From NCBI GenBank assembly GCA_016650445.1, contig JAENVS010000036.1, positions 62,001-126,000 of the forward strand: a stretch of DNA of 64,000 bases, read 5' to 3'. This document shows, piece by piece, positions 1 to 7,055 of this stretch. The stretch comes from Frankiaceae bacterium. Lineage in GTDB: Bacteria; Actinomycetota; Actinomycetes; Mycobacteriales; SCTD01. A program made the translations under genes and the position numbers. Position 1 is the first letter of the stretch. Every line of letters begins with the position of its first letter. The notes below the pieces were generated by a model. The model was not told the origin of the DNA and ran no database searches. It was given only the letters and a program-made list of their open reading frames with translations.

Positions 1-249
1 GACTCCTACCGCGACTACGGGAGCCAGGTGGCGGTCTTCGCGGCCAAGCCGTCGCTCGCGGCGACTCCCGGCAGCAGCCAGCACGGATGGGGCATGGCCG
101 TCGACCTGTGCGGCGGTGTCGAGCGGTTCGGCGGCGAAGCGCACCGCTGGATGCAGGAGCACGCCCCGACCTTCGGCTTCATCCACCCCGCGTGGGCGGA
201 GCCCGGCGGCAGCAGGCCCGAGGCCTGGCACTGGGAGTTCGTCGGGTAG
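1..249 (+). CDS. VanY-type D-alanyl-D-alanine carboxypeptidase, C-terminal part
   Basis: The gene enters from the left edge; 82 residues remain. The visible part carries the zinc peptidase signature of the VanY/VanX (M15) family: SSQHGWGMAVD gives zinc ligands His28 and Asp35 (fragment numbering), and EAWHWEF gives the catalytic Glu74 and the third ligand His77. Such enzymes trim the terminal D-Ala from peptidoglycan stem peptides outside the membrane. The N-terminus, where a signal peptide or wall-binding repeats would lie, is outside the window, so localisation is inferred from the family only. Confidence 0.85.
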   Translation, partial: DSYRDYGSQVAVFAAKPSLAATPGSSQHGWGMAVDLCGGVERFGGEAHRWMQEHAPTFGFIHPAWAEPGGSRPEAWHWEFVG

Positions 250-297
250 TACGGCGTTTCGCGAAAGACCGGGGCCGCTGCCGGACACACTGGGGGC

Positions 298-843
298 ATG
301 ACCCTCGCGCCCGTCGACGACCGTCGCGGCGCGTTCACGGCGCTCGTGCAGCAGGTGCACGAGCCGCTGCAGCGCTACCTGCGTCGGCGTACCGACGTGT
401 CCACGGCCGAGGACGTGCTTGGCGATGTGCTGCTGGTGATGTGGCGGCGGCTCGACGAGATCCCGGCAGACGCACCCTTGGCGTGGTCCTACGGCGTGGC
501 GCACCGCTGCCTGGCCAACCAGCAGCGCGGGCAGCGCAGGCACCTCGCGCTGCTGCGTCGCGTCGCCGCGGAGCGCCCGGTCACCGTGGCCGACGACGCC
601 GACCCGGCGCTCACCGAAGCCCTGGCGGCGCTGTCCGAGAACGACCGGGACCTGCTGCGGCTGTGGGCCTGGGAGGACCTCGGACCTCAGGAGATCGCGG
701 TGGTCCTCGGTGTGACCGCCAACGCCGTCAGCATCCGGCTGCACCGCGCGAAGAAGCACCTGCGTGACGAGCTGGAGCGACGAAAGAACGCCGCCCCTGC
801 CGGACACCTAGGGGATCGACAGCAGATGCAGGAGCCACGATGA
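298..843 (+). CDS. ECF-type RNA polymerase sigma factor
   Basis: This 181-residue protein has only the two sigma domains of ECF factors. Region 2 spans about residues 10-75 (AEDVLGDVLLVMWRR is the typical core-binding and -10 recognition helix). Region 4 spans about 115-165 (LGPQEIAVVLGVTANAVSIR is the helix-turn-helix that reads the -35). The stop overlaps the start of the next gene by ATGA, so sigma factor and membrane partner are translationally coupled, as is usual for a sigma/anti-sigma pair. A CACACT hexamer six bases before the ATG could be a weak leaderless -10. Target genes are not visible. Confidence 0.85.
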   Translation: MTLAPVDDRRGAFTALVQQVHEPLQRYLRRRTDVSTAEDVLGDVLLVMWRRLDEIPADAPLAWSYGVAHRCLANQQRGQRRHLALLRRVAAERPVTVADDADPALTEALAALSENDRDLLRLWAWEDLGPQEIAVVLGVTANAVSIRLHRAKKHLRDELERRKNAAPAGHLGDRQQMQEPR

Positions 844-1478
844 CCGCCGACGACACCGAGCTGCGCGCCCGGTTGGCGCGGCTGGACCCGGCCGGCCCCG
901 GCACCGCTGTCGAGCCCGTGGACGGACCGCGGGTGGCGACCGAGCTGGAGCGCGTCATGCAGACCGACCTGACCACCGACGACCTGTCCCGTACCAACGC
1001 TCCGGCCGGCCGCCGGCGCCCGTGGCTGATCGGTGCGGCCGCCGCAGCGGTCGCAGGGGTCGCCCTCGGCGCGGCGTTCCTGCTCGGCGGCGGGGATGAT
1101 GCGACGACGACGGACAAGCCCACGACGACCCTCGCGCTGAACGCGCCGGCCGCAGCGGGCGGCACCACGATGCAGTCCTGCATCATGTTCGACGTCAACT
1201 TCCTGCGCGAGATGCCGGTCGCGTTCGGCGGCACCGTCACCGACGTACAGCCCGACAAGGTCACCGTTGACGTGGACCACTGGTACAAGGGCGGTACGGC
1301 GGACGTCGTCACCGTTGCGGTGTTGGACGGGTCCACGGTGGCGCTCGACGGTGTCGAGTTCACGGCCGGCCAGAAGTACCTGATCACCGCGACCGACGGC
1401 ACCGTCAACACCTGTGGCTTCAGCGGTCCGGCCACCCCTGAGCTCACGAAGTCCTTCGACGAGGCCTTCGGCACGTAG
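840..1478 (+). CDS. Membrane protein coupled to ECF sigma factor, possible anti-sigma
   Basis: The 212-residue protein has a cytoplasmic N-terminus of about 60 residues, one transmembrane segment (about 62-84, Ala/Gly/Val rich) and an external domain of about 125 residues with two cysteines near 113 and 196 that could form a disulfide. There is no HxxxCxxC zinc motif, so it is not a classical ZAS anti-sigma factor. Its ATGA overlap with the sigma gene and its topology are the reasons for proposing an anti-sigma or signal-sensing role; this is inference. The gene ends four bases from a convergent gene. Confidence 0.6.
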   Translation: MTADDTELRARLARLDPAGPGTAVEPVDGPRVATELERVMQTDLTTDDLSRTNAPAGRRRPWLIGAAAAAVAGVALGAAFLLGGGDDATTTDKPTTTLALNAPAAAGGTTMQSCIMFDVNFLREMPVAFGGTVTDVQPDKVTVDVDHWYKGGTADVVTVAVLDGSTVALDGVEFTAGQKYLITATDGTVNTCGFSGPATPELTKSFDEAFGT

Positions 1479-1481
1479 GGC

Positions 1482-2543
1482 TCACCGTGCTGGGACGACA
1501 AACTCCTTGAACGAGGCTGCGTGCACTCTCGTGGCCGGCAGCCGCACGACGTAGCGCATGCGCGCAGCGCCCGGCCCGGGAACGGAGAACACGCCGGACC
1601 TCTCGTTGCTGAGGGTCGTCGAGCCGATCGACGTCCAGGCCTCGCCGTCACGGCGTAGGAGGTTCAGCGCATCGCCGGGGCGCCCGCCGTCAGCCGTGAC
1701 GGTGACGACCAGCTCGTTGCCCGACCTCGTCATGGTGAGCGACAGCGTCGGTACGACGGAGACCGGCAGCTCTGGGCTCGTGATGCCCTGCTCGGTCACG
1801 AGGCGCAGCCGCACGTTGCTCGTCAGCGCGGGGATGGTGAGGGACACCGTCCCGTCGCCGCCGGTCAGGCCGGTGGCGACCCGACGCCAGGTCGTGTCGC
1901 CGATGACGAGCTCGGCGGCGTACACCCGCCGGTTGGGCACGCCCTCGGCGCCGCGGGACAGCCGACCGGACAGCACGACCTGCGTGTGCACCGGCACGAC
2001 CCGGCGCGAGACGGCGGCGGTGAGCGTCGCCTTCGGCGGGGCGGGGGTGGGCGACGGCGCGGCGGCCGGGCGTGGCGCCGTGCTGGGGATCGGGGACCGT
2101 GTCGCCTCGGGCTGCCGGCCTGGGGCCGGCGTGCCGGCAGCGGTGCGCGGCGTCGTGGTCGAGGACCCCGGGGCAGTAGCTCGAGGTGACGCGGGCAGGA
2201 CGAGCTGCCGGAGGGCCTGCTTGCGCGCCCGGTGATCGGCACTCGGCGGCGCCGGAACGGGCAGCGGGTCGAGAGCCGCGTGCACGACGTCCTGCACGGG
2301 GTCGGGCAGCCCGGTCGTGTACGCCGCCGCGACACCGGCGGTCAGGCCCAGTCCGAGCAGGATGCCCGCTCCACCGACGGTTGCGCGGGTGATCGCGCGC
2401 CGCCGGCGGGTGCGGGCGGGAAGCGACTGGCGGAACATCGCCAGCGCCGAGTCCTCATCGGCGAGCTCGTGCGGCTCGGCGGGCGCGCGCAGCGCGACGA
2501 GCAGCGGATCGTCGCGGAAAGGCGTCAGGTCGTCGTCGCTCAT
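1482..2543 (-). CDS. Single-pass membrane protein with proline-rich stalk, partner of ECF sigma factor
   Basis: A 353-residue protein: basic cytoplasmic N-terminus of about 55 residues, one membrane helix at about 56-75, a Pro/Ala/Thr-rich linker (about 95-180), then an external region predicted from its Val/Thr pattern to be mostly beta-strand. Its start overlaps the sigma factor stop by ATGA, so it belongs to the leftward unit secreted protein, sigma, this gene. The topology suits transmitting an envelope signal to the sigma factor. No named anti-sigma domain is recognised, so the role is inferred from position and shape. Confidence 0.6.
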   Translation of the reverse strand: MSDDDLTPFRDDPLLVALRAPAEPHELADEDSALAMFRQSLPARTRRRRAITRATVGGAGILLGLGLTAGVAAAYTTGLPDPVQDVVHAALDPLPVPAPPSADHRARKQALRQLVLPASPRATAPGSSTTTPRTAAGTPAPGRQPEATRSPIPSTAPRPAAAPSPTPAPPKATLTAAVSRRVVPVHTQVVLSGRLSRGAEGVPNRRVYAAELVIGDTTWRRVATGLTGGDGTVSLTIPALTSNVRLRLVTEQGITSPELPVSVVPTLSLTMTRSGNELVVTVTADGGRPGDALNLLRRDGEAWTSIGSTTLSNERSGVFSVPGPGAARMRYVVRLPATRVHAASFKEFVVPAR

Positions 2544-3145
2544 GTCACCTCCACCGCGGTCAGGCTGGGCTGGTTGGACAGCGTCCGCAGGGCGCGGTGC
2601 ACGGCCACGCGGACCGCCCCCGGCGACATGCCCACGATTCCGGCGACAGTGGCAACGTCGAGGTCGGCCAGCACGCGCAGGGCGACCAGCTCGGCCTGCG
2701 CCGGCGGCAGGTTGCGCAACGCAGCCAGGGCGTCGTCCGTCGACATGCGGTCCATCACCTGCTCCTCTGCTGAGGCTGCGCTGCGGGCACCGTCCAGGGA
2801 CGTGACGTCACCGACGAGCGCGACGGGGCGACGAGCCCGGCTTCGACCGGCGTCGATCGCGCGGTGCCGGGCGATGGTGAACAGCCACCGCCGGAAGCCG
2901 TCGGCGTCGCCTTCGAACCGCGGCAGGTCGCGGACCACCTGCAGCCAGGTGTCGCCGGCGACGTCCTCGGGCCCGTCTGCGCCGTACACCCGCAGGAAGC
3001 GGAGCAGCATCGGCTGGTGCGTGCGCCACAGCACCAGGAAGCCGCCCTCCTCGCCCGCCCGGGCAGCGCGGAGGGCGGCGTCGAGGTCTTCCTCGACGGG
3101 CGCCTGCTCGGCTCCCGACCGCTGGGTCGGCGTCTGGTCCGGCAC
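2540..3145 (-). CDS. ECF-type RNA polymerase sigma factor
   Basis: The start is taken at GTG 3145 because GAGG lies four bases upstream and this leaves a 40-base gap after the preceding gene; an ATG at 3214 would overlap that gene and add a proline-rich head. From 3145 the protein has 201 residues. Region 2 includes DVAGDTWLQVVRDLPRFEG and RRWLFTIARHRAIDAGR; region 4 includes DLDVATVAGIVGMSPGAVR. It is the middle gene of a leftward three-gene unit and is coupled by ATGA to a membrane protein that may hold it inactive. It is unrelated in detail to the ECF factor at 298. Confidence 0.85.
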   Translation of the reverse strand: MPDQTPTQRSGAEQAPVEEDLDAALRAARAGEEGGFLVLWRTHQPMLLRFLRVYGADGPEDVAGDTWLQVVRDLPRFEGDADGFRRWLFTIARHRAIDAGRSRARRPVALVGDVTSLDGARSAASAEEQVMDRMSTDDALAALRNLPPAQAELVALRVLADLDVATVAGIVGMSPGAVRVAVHRALRTLSNQPSLTAVEVT

Positions 3146-3185
3146 GTCACCTCGATGGTCCGGCGGGCTCTCAGTGTGACCGAGA

Positions 3186-3773
3186 TCAGTTGATGGTGGC
3201 GGTCGGCGTGGCACTGCTGGGCGACGGGGAGGGCCGGGGCGCCGGCGTCGACCGCTCGATCGCGAACGGGTTGCTCGTCGGGTTGGCGCGGCGCTTGCCG
3301 AGCTTGATCTGGCGTGGGCTCGCCACGGCGTCGTTGATCCGGATCTTGACGCGCATGAGCTTCGAGCAGTTGGCGGCGAAGTTGATCCCGTCGATGTAGC
3401 CGTAGTTGGTGAAGCGGAACGTCATGGTCTTGTGGTCGGCGCTCAACGTCAGCGAGTCGGTCCGCTCGAACCGCACCTTGGTGACGCGACTGAACCCCGC
3501 GGAGGCGGTGAGCCGGCCGCTGATGACGACCTTCCTCGTGCCGGGGTGGGTGGCGCGCAGCGAGTAGCCGCTGCCGGTGTGCCAGAGGTACACACCCAGG
3601 GCCTGTCCGGGCCGCAGGTCCGGGCTGCCCATGACGACGTTGGGCAGCACGCCGGTCGAGCAGCGTGGGGCGTCCGGCTCGGGTTCGGCCGACGCGGAGC
3701 CGGCACCGACGGTGACCAGTCCCGCCGTGAGGGCGGCGACGCACAGAACGGAGATAGGGGTACGGCGGCTCAT
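3186..3773 (-). CDS. Secreted protein of unknown function, first gene of an ECF sigma unit
   Basis: The start at ATG 3773 is chosen because GAGGAG lies five bases upstream and the protein then begins with a clean signal peptide (basic head, hydrophobic core, cleavage near ASA-EPEP). The mature part of about 165 residues has two cysteines and ends in a Pro/Ser/Thr-rich tail. No known domain is recognised. It lies 40 bases before a sigma factor gene on the same strand, so it may be a target or signal component of that sigma system. An in-frame ATG at 3854 lacks a ribosome site and would spoil the signal peptide. Confidence 0.7.
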   Translation of the reverse strand: MSRRTPISVLCVAALTAGLVTVGAGSASAEPEPDAPRCSTGVLPNVVMGSPDLRPGQALGVYLWHTGSGYSLRATHPGTRKVVISGRLTASAGFSRVTKVRFERTDSLTLSADHKTMTFRFTNYGYIDGINFAANCSKLMRVKIRINDAVASPRQIKLGKRRANPTSNPFAIERSTPAPRPSPSPSSATPTATIN

Positions 3774-3860
3774 GGCTGCTCCTCGGCTCGTGGGCTTCTG
3801 TGGGGAGAGCGCCGGCCGCGCCGGCAGCGTTACGCGCGGTGTGACCAGGCTCACCAGCGC

Positions 3861-3891
3861 CTGCTAGCAAGACCGCTTGCAACTGCTAGCA
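3861..3891. promoter_or_regulatory. Direct-repeat operator before the XRE regulator
   Basis: CTGCTAGCA occurs at 3861-3869 and again at 3883-3891, exactly 22 bp apart (two helical turns). Between them GCAAG and CTTGC form an inverted repeat around a four-base spacer. The array ends nine bases before a TAGCGT -10 element. It is most simply the autoregulatory operator of the XRE protein at 3935; the binding protein is inferred. Confidence 0.45.
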
Positions 3892-3899
3892 CCCTGTCG

Positions 3900-3905
3900 T
3901 AGCGT
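3900..3905 (+). promoter_or_regulatory. Probable -10 element of the XRE/HbhA-like unit
   Basis: TAGCGT fits the actinobacterial TANNNT -10 pattern and lies 29 bases before the GTG start, giving a short leader that contains the strong ribosome site GGAGGAGG. Confidence 0.45.
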
Positions 3906-3934
3906 CTCTGTCGAAGCGACCGGGAGGAGGCACC

Positions 3935-4447
3935 GTGGCAAGCAAGATCGACGTTCGTCACCTCGGTGACTACATCCGGACGCAGCGCCGGGACAGCAAC
4001 GTCTCGTTGCGCCAGCTCGCCAAGCTCGCGGGTGTCAGCAACCCCTACCTCAGCCAGATCGAGCGGGGACTGCGCAAGCCGAGTGCGGAGATCCTGCAGC
4101 AGATCGCGAAGGCGCTGCGCATCTCTGCCGAGGCGCTCTACGTGCAGGCCGGCATCCTCGAGCAGCGCGAGGGGAGCGGCATCGTCGCCGACTCCATCCT
4201 CGCGGATGACGGGCTGAACGAGCGGCAGAAGCACGTGCTGCTCGAGATCTACGAGAGCTTCCGCAAGGAGAACGTCGTCAACCCCGACGTCGCTCCGAGC
4301 ACGGGCTCGCCCGCGGCCGCCGGCGCCACCGAGCCGCTCGCGACCAAGCCCGCGCCCGTCAAGAAGCCCACCGCCAAGAAGGCGCCCGCGAAGCGGACCG
4401 CCCGTACCCCCGCCGAAACGCAGACCGCCTCAGGAGGCACCGCATGA
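3935..4447 (+). CDS. XRE-family helix-turn-helix regulator with Lys/Ala/Pro tail
   Basis: GTG start with GGAGGAGG just upstream. The 170-residue protein has an XRE helix-turn-helix at about 9-65 (LRQLAKLAGVSNPYLSQIE is the recognition region), a middle helical segment, and a basic low-complexity tail (about 135-160, repeated KKP/AKK) like those of actinobacterial DNA-binding and wall-associated proteins. The stop overlaps the start of the HbhA-like gene. The pair plus the following DUF2516 gene matches the Rv0474-Rv0475-Rv0476 order of mycobacteria. A repeated operator-like site lies in its promoter, suggesting autoregulation. Confidence 0.85.
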   Translation: MASKIDVRHLGDYIRTQRRDSNVSLRQLAKLAGVSNPYLSQIERGLRKPSAEILQQIAKALRISAEALYVQAGILEQREGSGIVADSILADDGLNERQKHVLLEIYESFRKENVVNPDVAPSTGSPAAAGATEPLATKPAPVKKPTAKKAPAKRTARTPAETQTASGGTA

Positions 4448-4926
4448 CCGTCACCACCGATGTCAAGAAGACCGGCAACACCGTCACCGGCAAGTTCACC
4501 CTCAAGAACCTCCCGACCTTCGACGCGGACTACGCGAAGAAGCCGCTGTTCGCGTACGTCGGTGTCGCCGACCTCGCGATCGAGCGCGCCAAGGAGATCC
4601 CGGCCGACCTGAGCGTCGCGACGACCAACGTCACGAAGAAGGCCCAGGCCCTGCTCGCCGAGGTCCCGGCGCAGGTCACCGCGCTGCCCGTCACGGTGCG
4701 CACCAACGTCGAGAAGGCCACCGAGAAGGCGAACGACGTCTACGCGAAGCTGACCGTGCGTGGCGAGCGTCTCGTCAAGGCGATCCGTCGCCAGCCGGCC
4801 ACCGAGGCTGCCATCGCCGAGGGCAAGGAGGCCGTGCGCAAGGCCGAGGCCGCCGCGACTGCCGCTCGCAAGTCCGTCAAGGCCGGCGAGAAGGCCGTCG
4901 AGGACGCTGCCAGCAAGATCGGCTAG
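4444..4926 (+). CDS. HbhA-like helical protein
   Basis: A 160-residue Ala/Lys/Glu-rich protein with long amphipathic helices over about 60-158 (recurring AEKA/KAEAAA heptads). It resembles the mycobacterial heparin-binding haemagglutinin family in composition, size and position after the XRE gene, but lacks the long C-terminal Lys-Ala-Pro heparin-binding repeats; here such a tail is found on the XRE regulator instead. No signal peptide is visible, as for HbhA. A lipid or envelope-associated role is inferred from the family. ATGA overlap shows coupling to the regulator. Confidence 0.65.
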   Translation: MTVTTDVKKTGNTVTGKFTLKNLPTFDADYAKKPLFAYVGVADLAIERAKEIPADLSVATTNVTKKAQALLAEVPAQVTALPVTVRTNVEKATEKANDVYAKLTVRGERLVKAIRRQPATEAAIAEGKEAVRKAEAAATAARKSVKAGEKAVEDAASKIG

Positions 4927-4962
4927 TTCTCACCTCGCTTGAGATTGACCCCACAAGCACGT

Positions 4963-4996
4963 ACGACCCCCGGCGCCCTCGTGGCCCGGGGGTCGT
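4963..4996. terminator. Stem-loop after the HbhA-like gene
   Basis: ACGACCCCCGG (4963-4973) and CCGGGGGTCGT (4986-4996) form a perfect 11-bp GC-rich stem with a 12-base loop, 36 bases after the stop. There is no T-tract. A new promoter follows immediately, consistent with a transcript boundary. Confidence 0.6.
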
Positions 4997-5003
4997 GCGC
5001 GTC

Positions 5004-5009
5004 TACGGT
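5004..5009 (+). promoter_or_regulatory. Leaderless promoter -10 (TACGGT)
   Basis: TACGGT lies six bases before ATG 5016, which would place the transcript start at or next to the A of the start codon. No ribosome site precedes the ATG, supporting leaderless translation. Confidence 0.55.
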
Positions 5010-5015
5010 CTGTGC

Positions 5016-5300
5016 ATGTCCTTCGGTCTCGTGCAGCTGCTCGACCTCGGTGTGTTCCTGCTCGCGCTCTGTGCGTTCGTCGACGCCCTGATCCGGCCGG
5101 CACCCGCCTTCGTCGCTGCCGGCAAGCAGACCAAGCAGATCTGGTTGCTCATCCTCGGAGCCTGCCTGTTCGTGACCCTCATCGGCATGGGCGGCTTCCT
5201 CGGCCTGCTCGGCGCTGTCGTGGCCGTGGCCGCGATCGTCTACCTCGTCGACGTGCGGCCGGCGGTGCGTGCGATGCGCCCGGGCGGGCCGTGGGGATAA
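5016..5300 (+). CDS. DUF2516-family membrane protein
   Basis: A 94-residue protein with three hydrophobic segments (about 5-25, 44-63, 67-82) and the motif FVDALIRPAPAFVAAGKQTK near 25-45, typical of the small DUF2516 family found after HbhA-like genes (Rv0476 in M. tuberculosis). The ATG at 5016 is preferred over a GTG at 4995 because a TACGGT element lies six bases upstream and the next codons begin the first membrane helix. Function is unknown. The stop lies inside the start of the next gene. Confidence 0.7.
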   Translation: MSFGLVQLLDLGVFLLALCAFVDALIRPAPAFVAAGKQTKQIWLLILGACLFVTLIGMGGFLGLLGAVVAVAAIVYLVDVRPAVRAMRPGGPWG

Positions 5301-6037
5301 CCGCCCTCGTCACAGGGGCCGGCGCACCGGTCACCGTCGCCGCGCACGGGCTCGGCGCCTCGGTCGCGGAGACCAGGCCGCTCCTGAGCGGCGTCAGCGG
5401 GACGCGGGTGTTCTACGCCGCCCGTGGCCATGCCGGTGAGGTGCCGGACGCCTTCACCTACCGCGCCCTCGGTGACGACCTGCTCGGCGTGGCGGACGAG
5501 CACGGCGCCACCCGCGCGCTGGGCGTCTCGATGGGTGCCGGTGCGCTGCTCTCGGTCCTGTCCCGCCGGCCCACGCGCTTCGACAGGGTCGTCGTGTTCC
5601 TGCCCGGCGCGATCGACACGCCGAGGACCGATGACGCCGTACGCCGGTTCTCCGTCCTCGTCGACGCCCTGGCGCGGCAGGACGTCGAGGCCGTACGCGC
5701 GTTCGTCGCCGCCGAGATCCCGGTGGATCTGCGCGACCGCGCGGCGCCGTACATCAAGACGAGGGCCAGATTCCTGCTCGACTCGCCCGGCATCCCGGTC
5801 GGCGTCGCGTCGCTCCCGCCCGTGACACCGGTCGACGACCGGTCGTCCTTGGCCGCGGTGTCCGCGGAGGTCCTCGTGATCGGTCAGGAAGGCGACCCGC
5901 TGCACCCTGCCCAGGTCGCGCGCGACCTGGCCGCCGTACTGCCGAAGGCGCGGCTGGTGGTCTTCGACCAGCCCGGAGCCATGCTCCGCGAGCGCCGCCG
6001 CCTGCGCGCCCTGATCACCGACTTCCTCAACGACTGA
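5291..6037 (+). CDS. Alpha/beta hydrolase-fold protein
   Basis: Starting at GTG 5291 (10-base overlap with the previous gene), the protein has 248 residues. The nucleophile elbow GVSMG places the serine at residue 80, after an AHGLG oxyanion strand. An acidic residue follows the penultimate strand (GQEGDPLHP). The usual GH motif that supplies the catalytic histidine is not seen near the end; the corresponding stretch reads DQPGAML. It is therefore either an atypical hydrolase or a non-catalytic family member. Substrate unknown. It ends just before a 55-bp palindromic repeat. Confidence 0.7.
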   Translation: MGITALVTGAGAPVTVAAHGLGASVAETRPLLSGVSGTRVFYAARGHAGEVPDAFTYRALGDDLLGVADEHGATRALGVSMGAGALLSVLSRRPTRFDRVVVFLPGAIDTPRTDDAVRRFSVLVDALARQDVEAVRAFVAAEIPVDLRDRAAPYIKTRARFLLDSPGIPVGVASLPPVTPVDDRSSLAAVSAEVLVIGQEGDPLHPAQVARDLAAVLPKARLVVFDQPGAMLRERRRLRALITDFLND

Positions 6038-6038
6038 T

Positions 6039-6093
6039 GATCGCCGTGCGCGTCGCACGCTCACGCGCCCAGCATGGGCCGCGCACGCCGATC
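6039..6093. repeat. 55-bp palindromic repeat, copy A
   Basis: Outer arms GATCGCCGTGCGCG (6039-6052) and CGCGCACGCCGATC (6080-6093) pair with one mismatch around a 27-base core that contains CCCA/TGGG. The same element with identical length lies at 27852 and, inverted, at 30884. Copy A sits between two convergent genes, where it could end both transcripts. Confidence 0.75.
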
Positions 6094-6111
6094 TTGGGGG
6101 TCTGCAGGGGA

Positions 6112-6354
6112 TCAGGTCGACGGGGGGTGCAGGAGCTCGGGGGAGATGCCGTCGGCCGGCTCCTGCCCCGCGTGCACGAAGACGAAGGCGGGCTCGTCGT
6201 TGCCGCGCAGCTCCTCCGTCTCCCCGTTGGCCTCGTAGACGTCCAGGAGCCCCGGCGCGTCGGACGCCGCCAGGATCCGTCGTACGCCGATGTCGACGCT
6301 CGTGCTCTCGCCGTCCCGGCTTCCGCCGCGCAGCACTACCAGCTCATGAGACAT
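6112..6354 (-). CDS. Small acidic protein of unknown function
   Basis: An 80-residue acidic protein on the reverse strand beginning MSHELVVLRGGSRDGEST. It has no membrane segment, signal peptide or cysteine. The opening beta-strand pattern and GGxxDGxxxxV motif resemble small uncharacterised actinobacterial proteins, but no family is assigned. It converges with the hydrolase gene across a palindromic repeat and is transcribed divergently from ssgB. Confidence 0.55.
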   Translation of the reverse strand: MSHELVVLRGGSRDGESTSVDIGVRRILAASDAPGLLDVYEANGETEELRGNDEPAFVFVHAGQEPADGISPELLHPPST

Positions 6355-6438
6355 GCTCTGCTCCTACCCCCACATCGGACTCGCCCAACCGGCCCTGCCA
6401 TTCGCCCGGGTTGCGCCCGATATCTGCTTGTAAGACCC

Positions 6439-6465
6439 TCACCCGGTTGGGTGAAAGGCTTCACT
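6439..6465. promoter_or_regulatory. Overlapping palindromes upstream of ssgB
   Basis: Two overlapping inverted repeats. TCACCC (6439-6444) and GGGTGA (6449-6454) surround GGTT; these half-sites match the TNACNC/GNGTNA halves reported for BldD, but with a 4-base rather than 1-base spacer. GGTGA (6450-6454) and TCACT (6461-6465) form GTGAA-N4-TTCAC, the core shared by Rex and CRP-type sites. The site lies 83-109 bases before the ssgB start. Which protein binds is not decided by sequence alone. Confidence 0.5.
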
Positions 6466-6547
6466 CATCGTTCCTGATGGTCGATCCGCTCGTTACATGC
6501 GGTGTCCCACACCACCGCCTGAGACCTCCGAACTGGAAGGCCCGACG

Positions 6548-6985
6548 ATGACCCACATCGCCACCGTTACCGCAGAGCTCGAGCTCCGCCTCGTCGTTCC
6601 GGGCGGTCCTTCCCTGCCGGTCATCGCGGGCCTGCGCTACGAGACCGCCGACCCGTGGGCCGTGCGTGTCGCCTTCCAGACCGGTGCCAAGAACGACGAT
6701 GGCAGCGGCGACGGCATCGTCGAGTGGATGTTCGCCCGCCAGCTCCTCACGGACGGCGTCGCCAAGACGGTCGGCGAGGGCGACATCCGCGTCTGGCCCT
6801 CCGTCATCGGCCGGGAGCACTTCGTCAACCTCGCGATGGCCTCGCCGTCCGGCTCCGCTCTCTTCGAGATCGACCGCGACGCCCTCGTCGAGTTCCTCCA
6901 GCAGACCTACCTCGCCGTGCCCACGGGCGCCGAGGAAGAGGTCGTCGACATCGACGCCGAGATCGCGATCCTGCTCGCCAACTAA
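6548..6985 (+). CDS. ssgB: SsgB-type sporulation and cell division activator
   Basis: The 145-residue protein matches the SsgA-like family closely over its whole length: an N-terminal beta-strand (ELELRLVVPG), LPVIAGLRYETADPWAVRV, VEWMFARQLL and GDIRVWPS are family hallmarks. In streptomycetes SsgB localises SsgA and recruits FtsZ to sporulation septa; such proteins are confined to morphologically complex actinobacteria. It is the usual SsgB size. An upstream in-frame GTG at 6497 would add 17 unconserved residues. A palindromic operator lies upstream and a strong terminator downstream, so the gene is monocistronic. Confidence 0.88.
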   Translation: MTHIATVTAELELRLVVPGGPSLPVIAGLRYETADPWAVRVAFQTGAKNDDGSGDGIVEWMFARQLLTDGVAKTVGEGDIRVWPSVIGREHFVNLAMASPSGSALFEIDRDALVEFLQQTYLAVPTGAEEEVVDIDAEIAILLAN

Positions 6986-7006
6986 GACCTCCGCACAGAC
7001 CTTCCG

Positions 7007-7051
7007 AACGCCGACTGCCGCCCCTTCCCGGGGGGCGGCACTCGGCGTTTT
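7007..7051. terminator. Bidirectional terminator between ssgB and the MDMPI-like gene
   Basis: AACGCCGA-c-TGCCGCCCC and its complement GGGGCGGCA-ct-CGGCGTT form a stem of about 17 bp with a short loop, followed by TTTT. It lies 22 bases after the ssgB stop and five bases before the end of the convergent gene. Confidence 0.8.
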
Positions 7052-7055
7052 CGCG

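Noticed and set aside
281-812. Similar CTGCCGGACAC stretches at about 279 and 795 as paired sigma factor promoters
   Set aside because: Similarity is short and the second copy lies inside the coding end of the sigma gene; no -35/-10 pattern supports it.
3146-3214. N-terminal extension of the second ECF sigma factor to ATG 3214
   Set aside because: It would overlap the upstream gene and lacks a ribosome site; GTG 3145 has GAGG at correct spacing.
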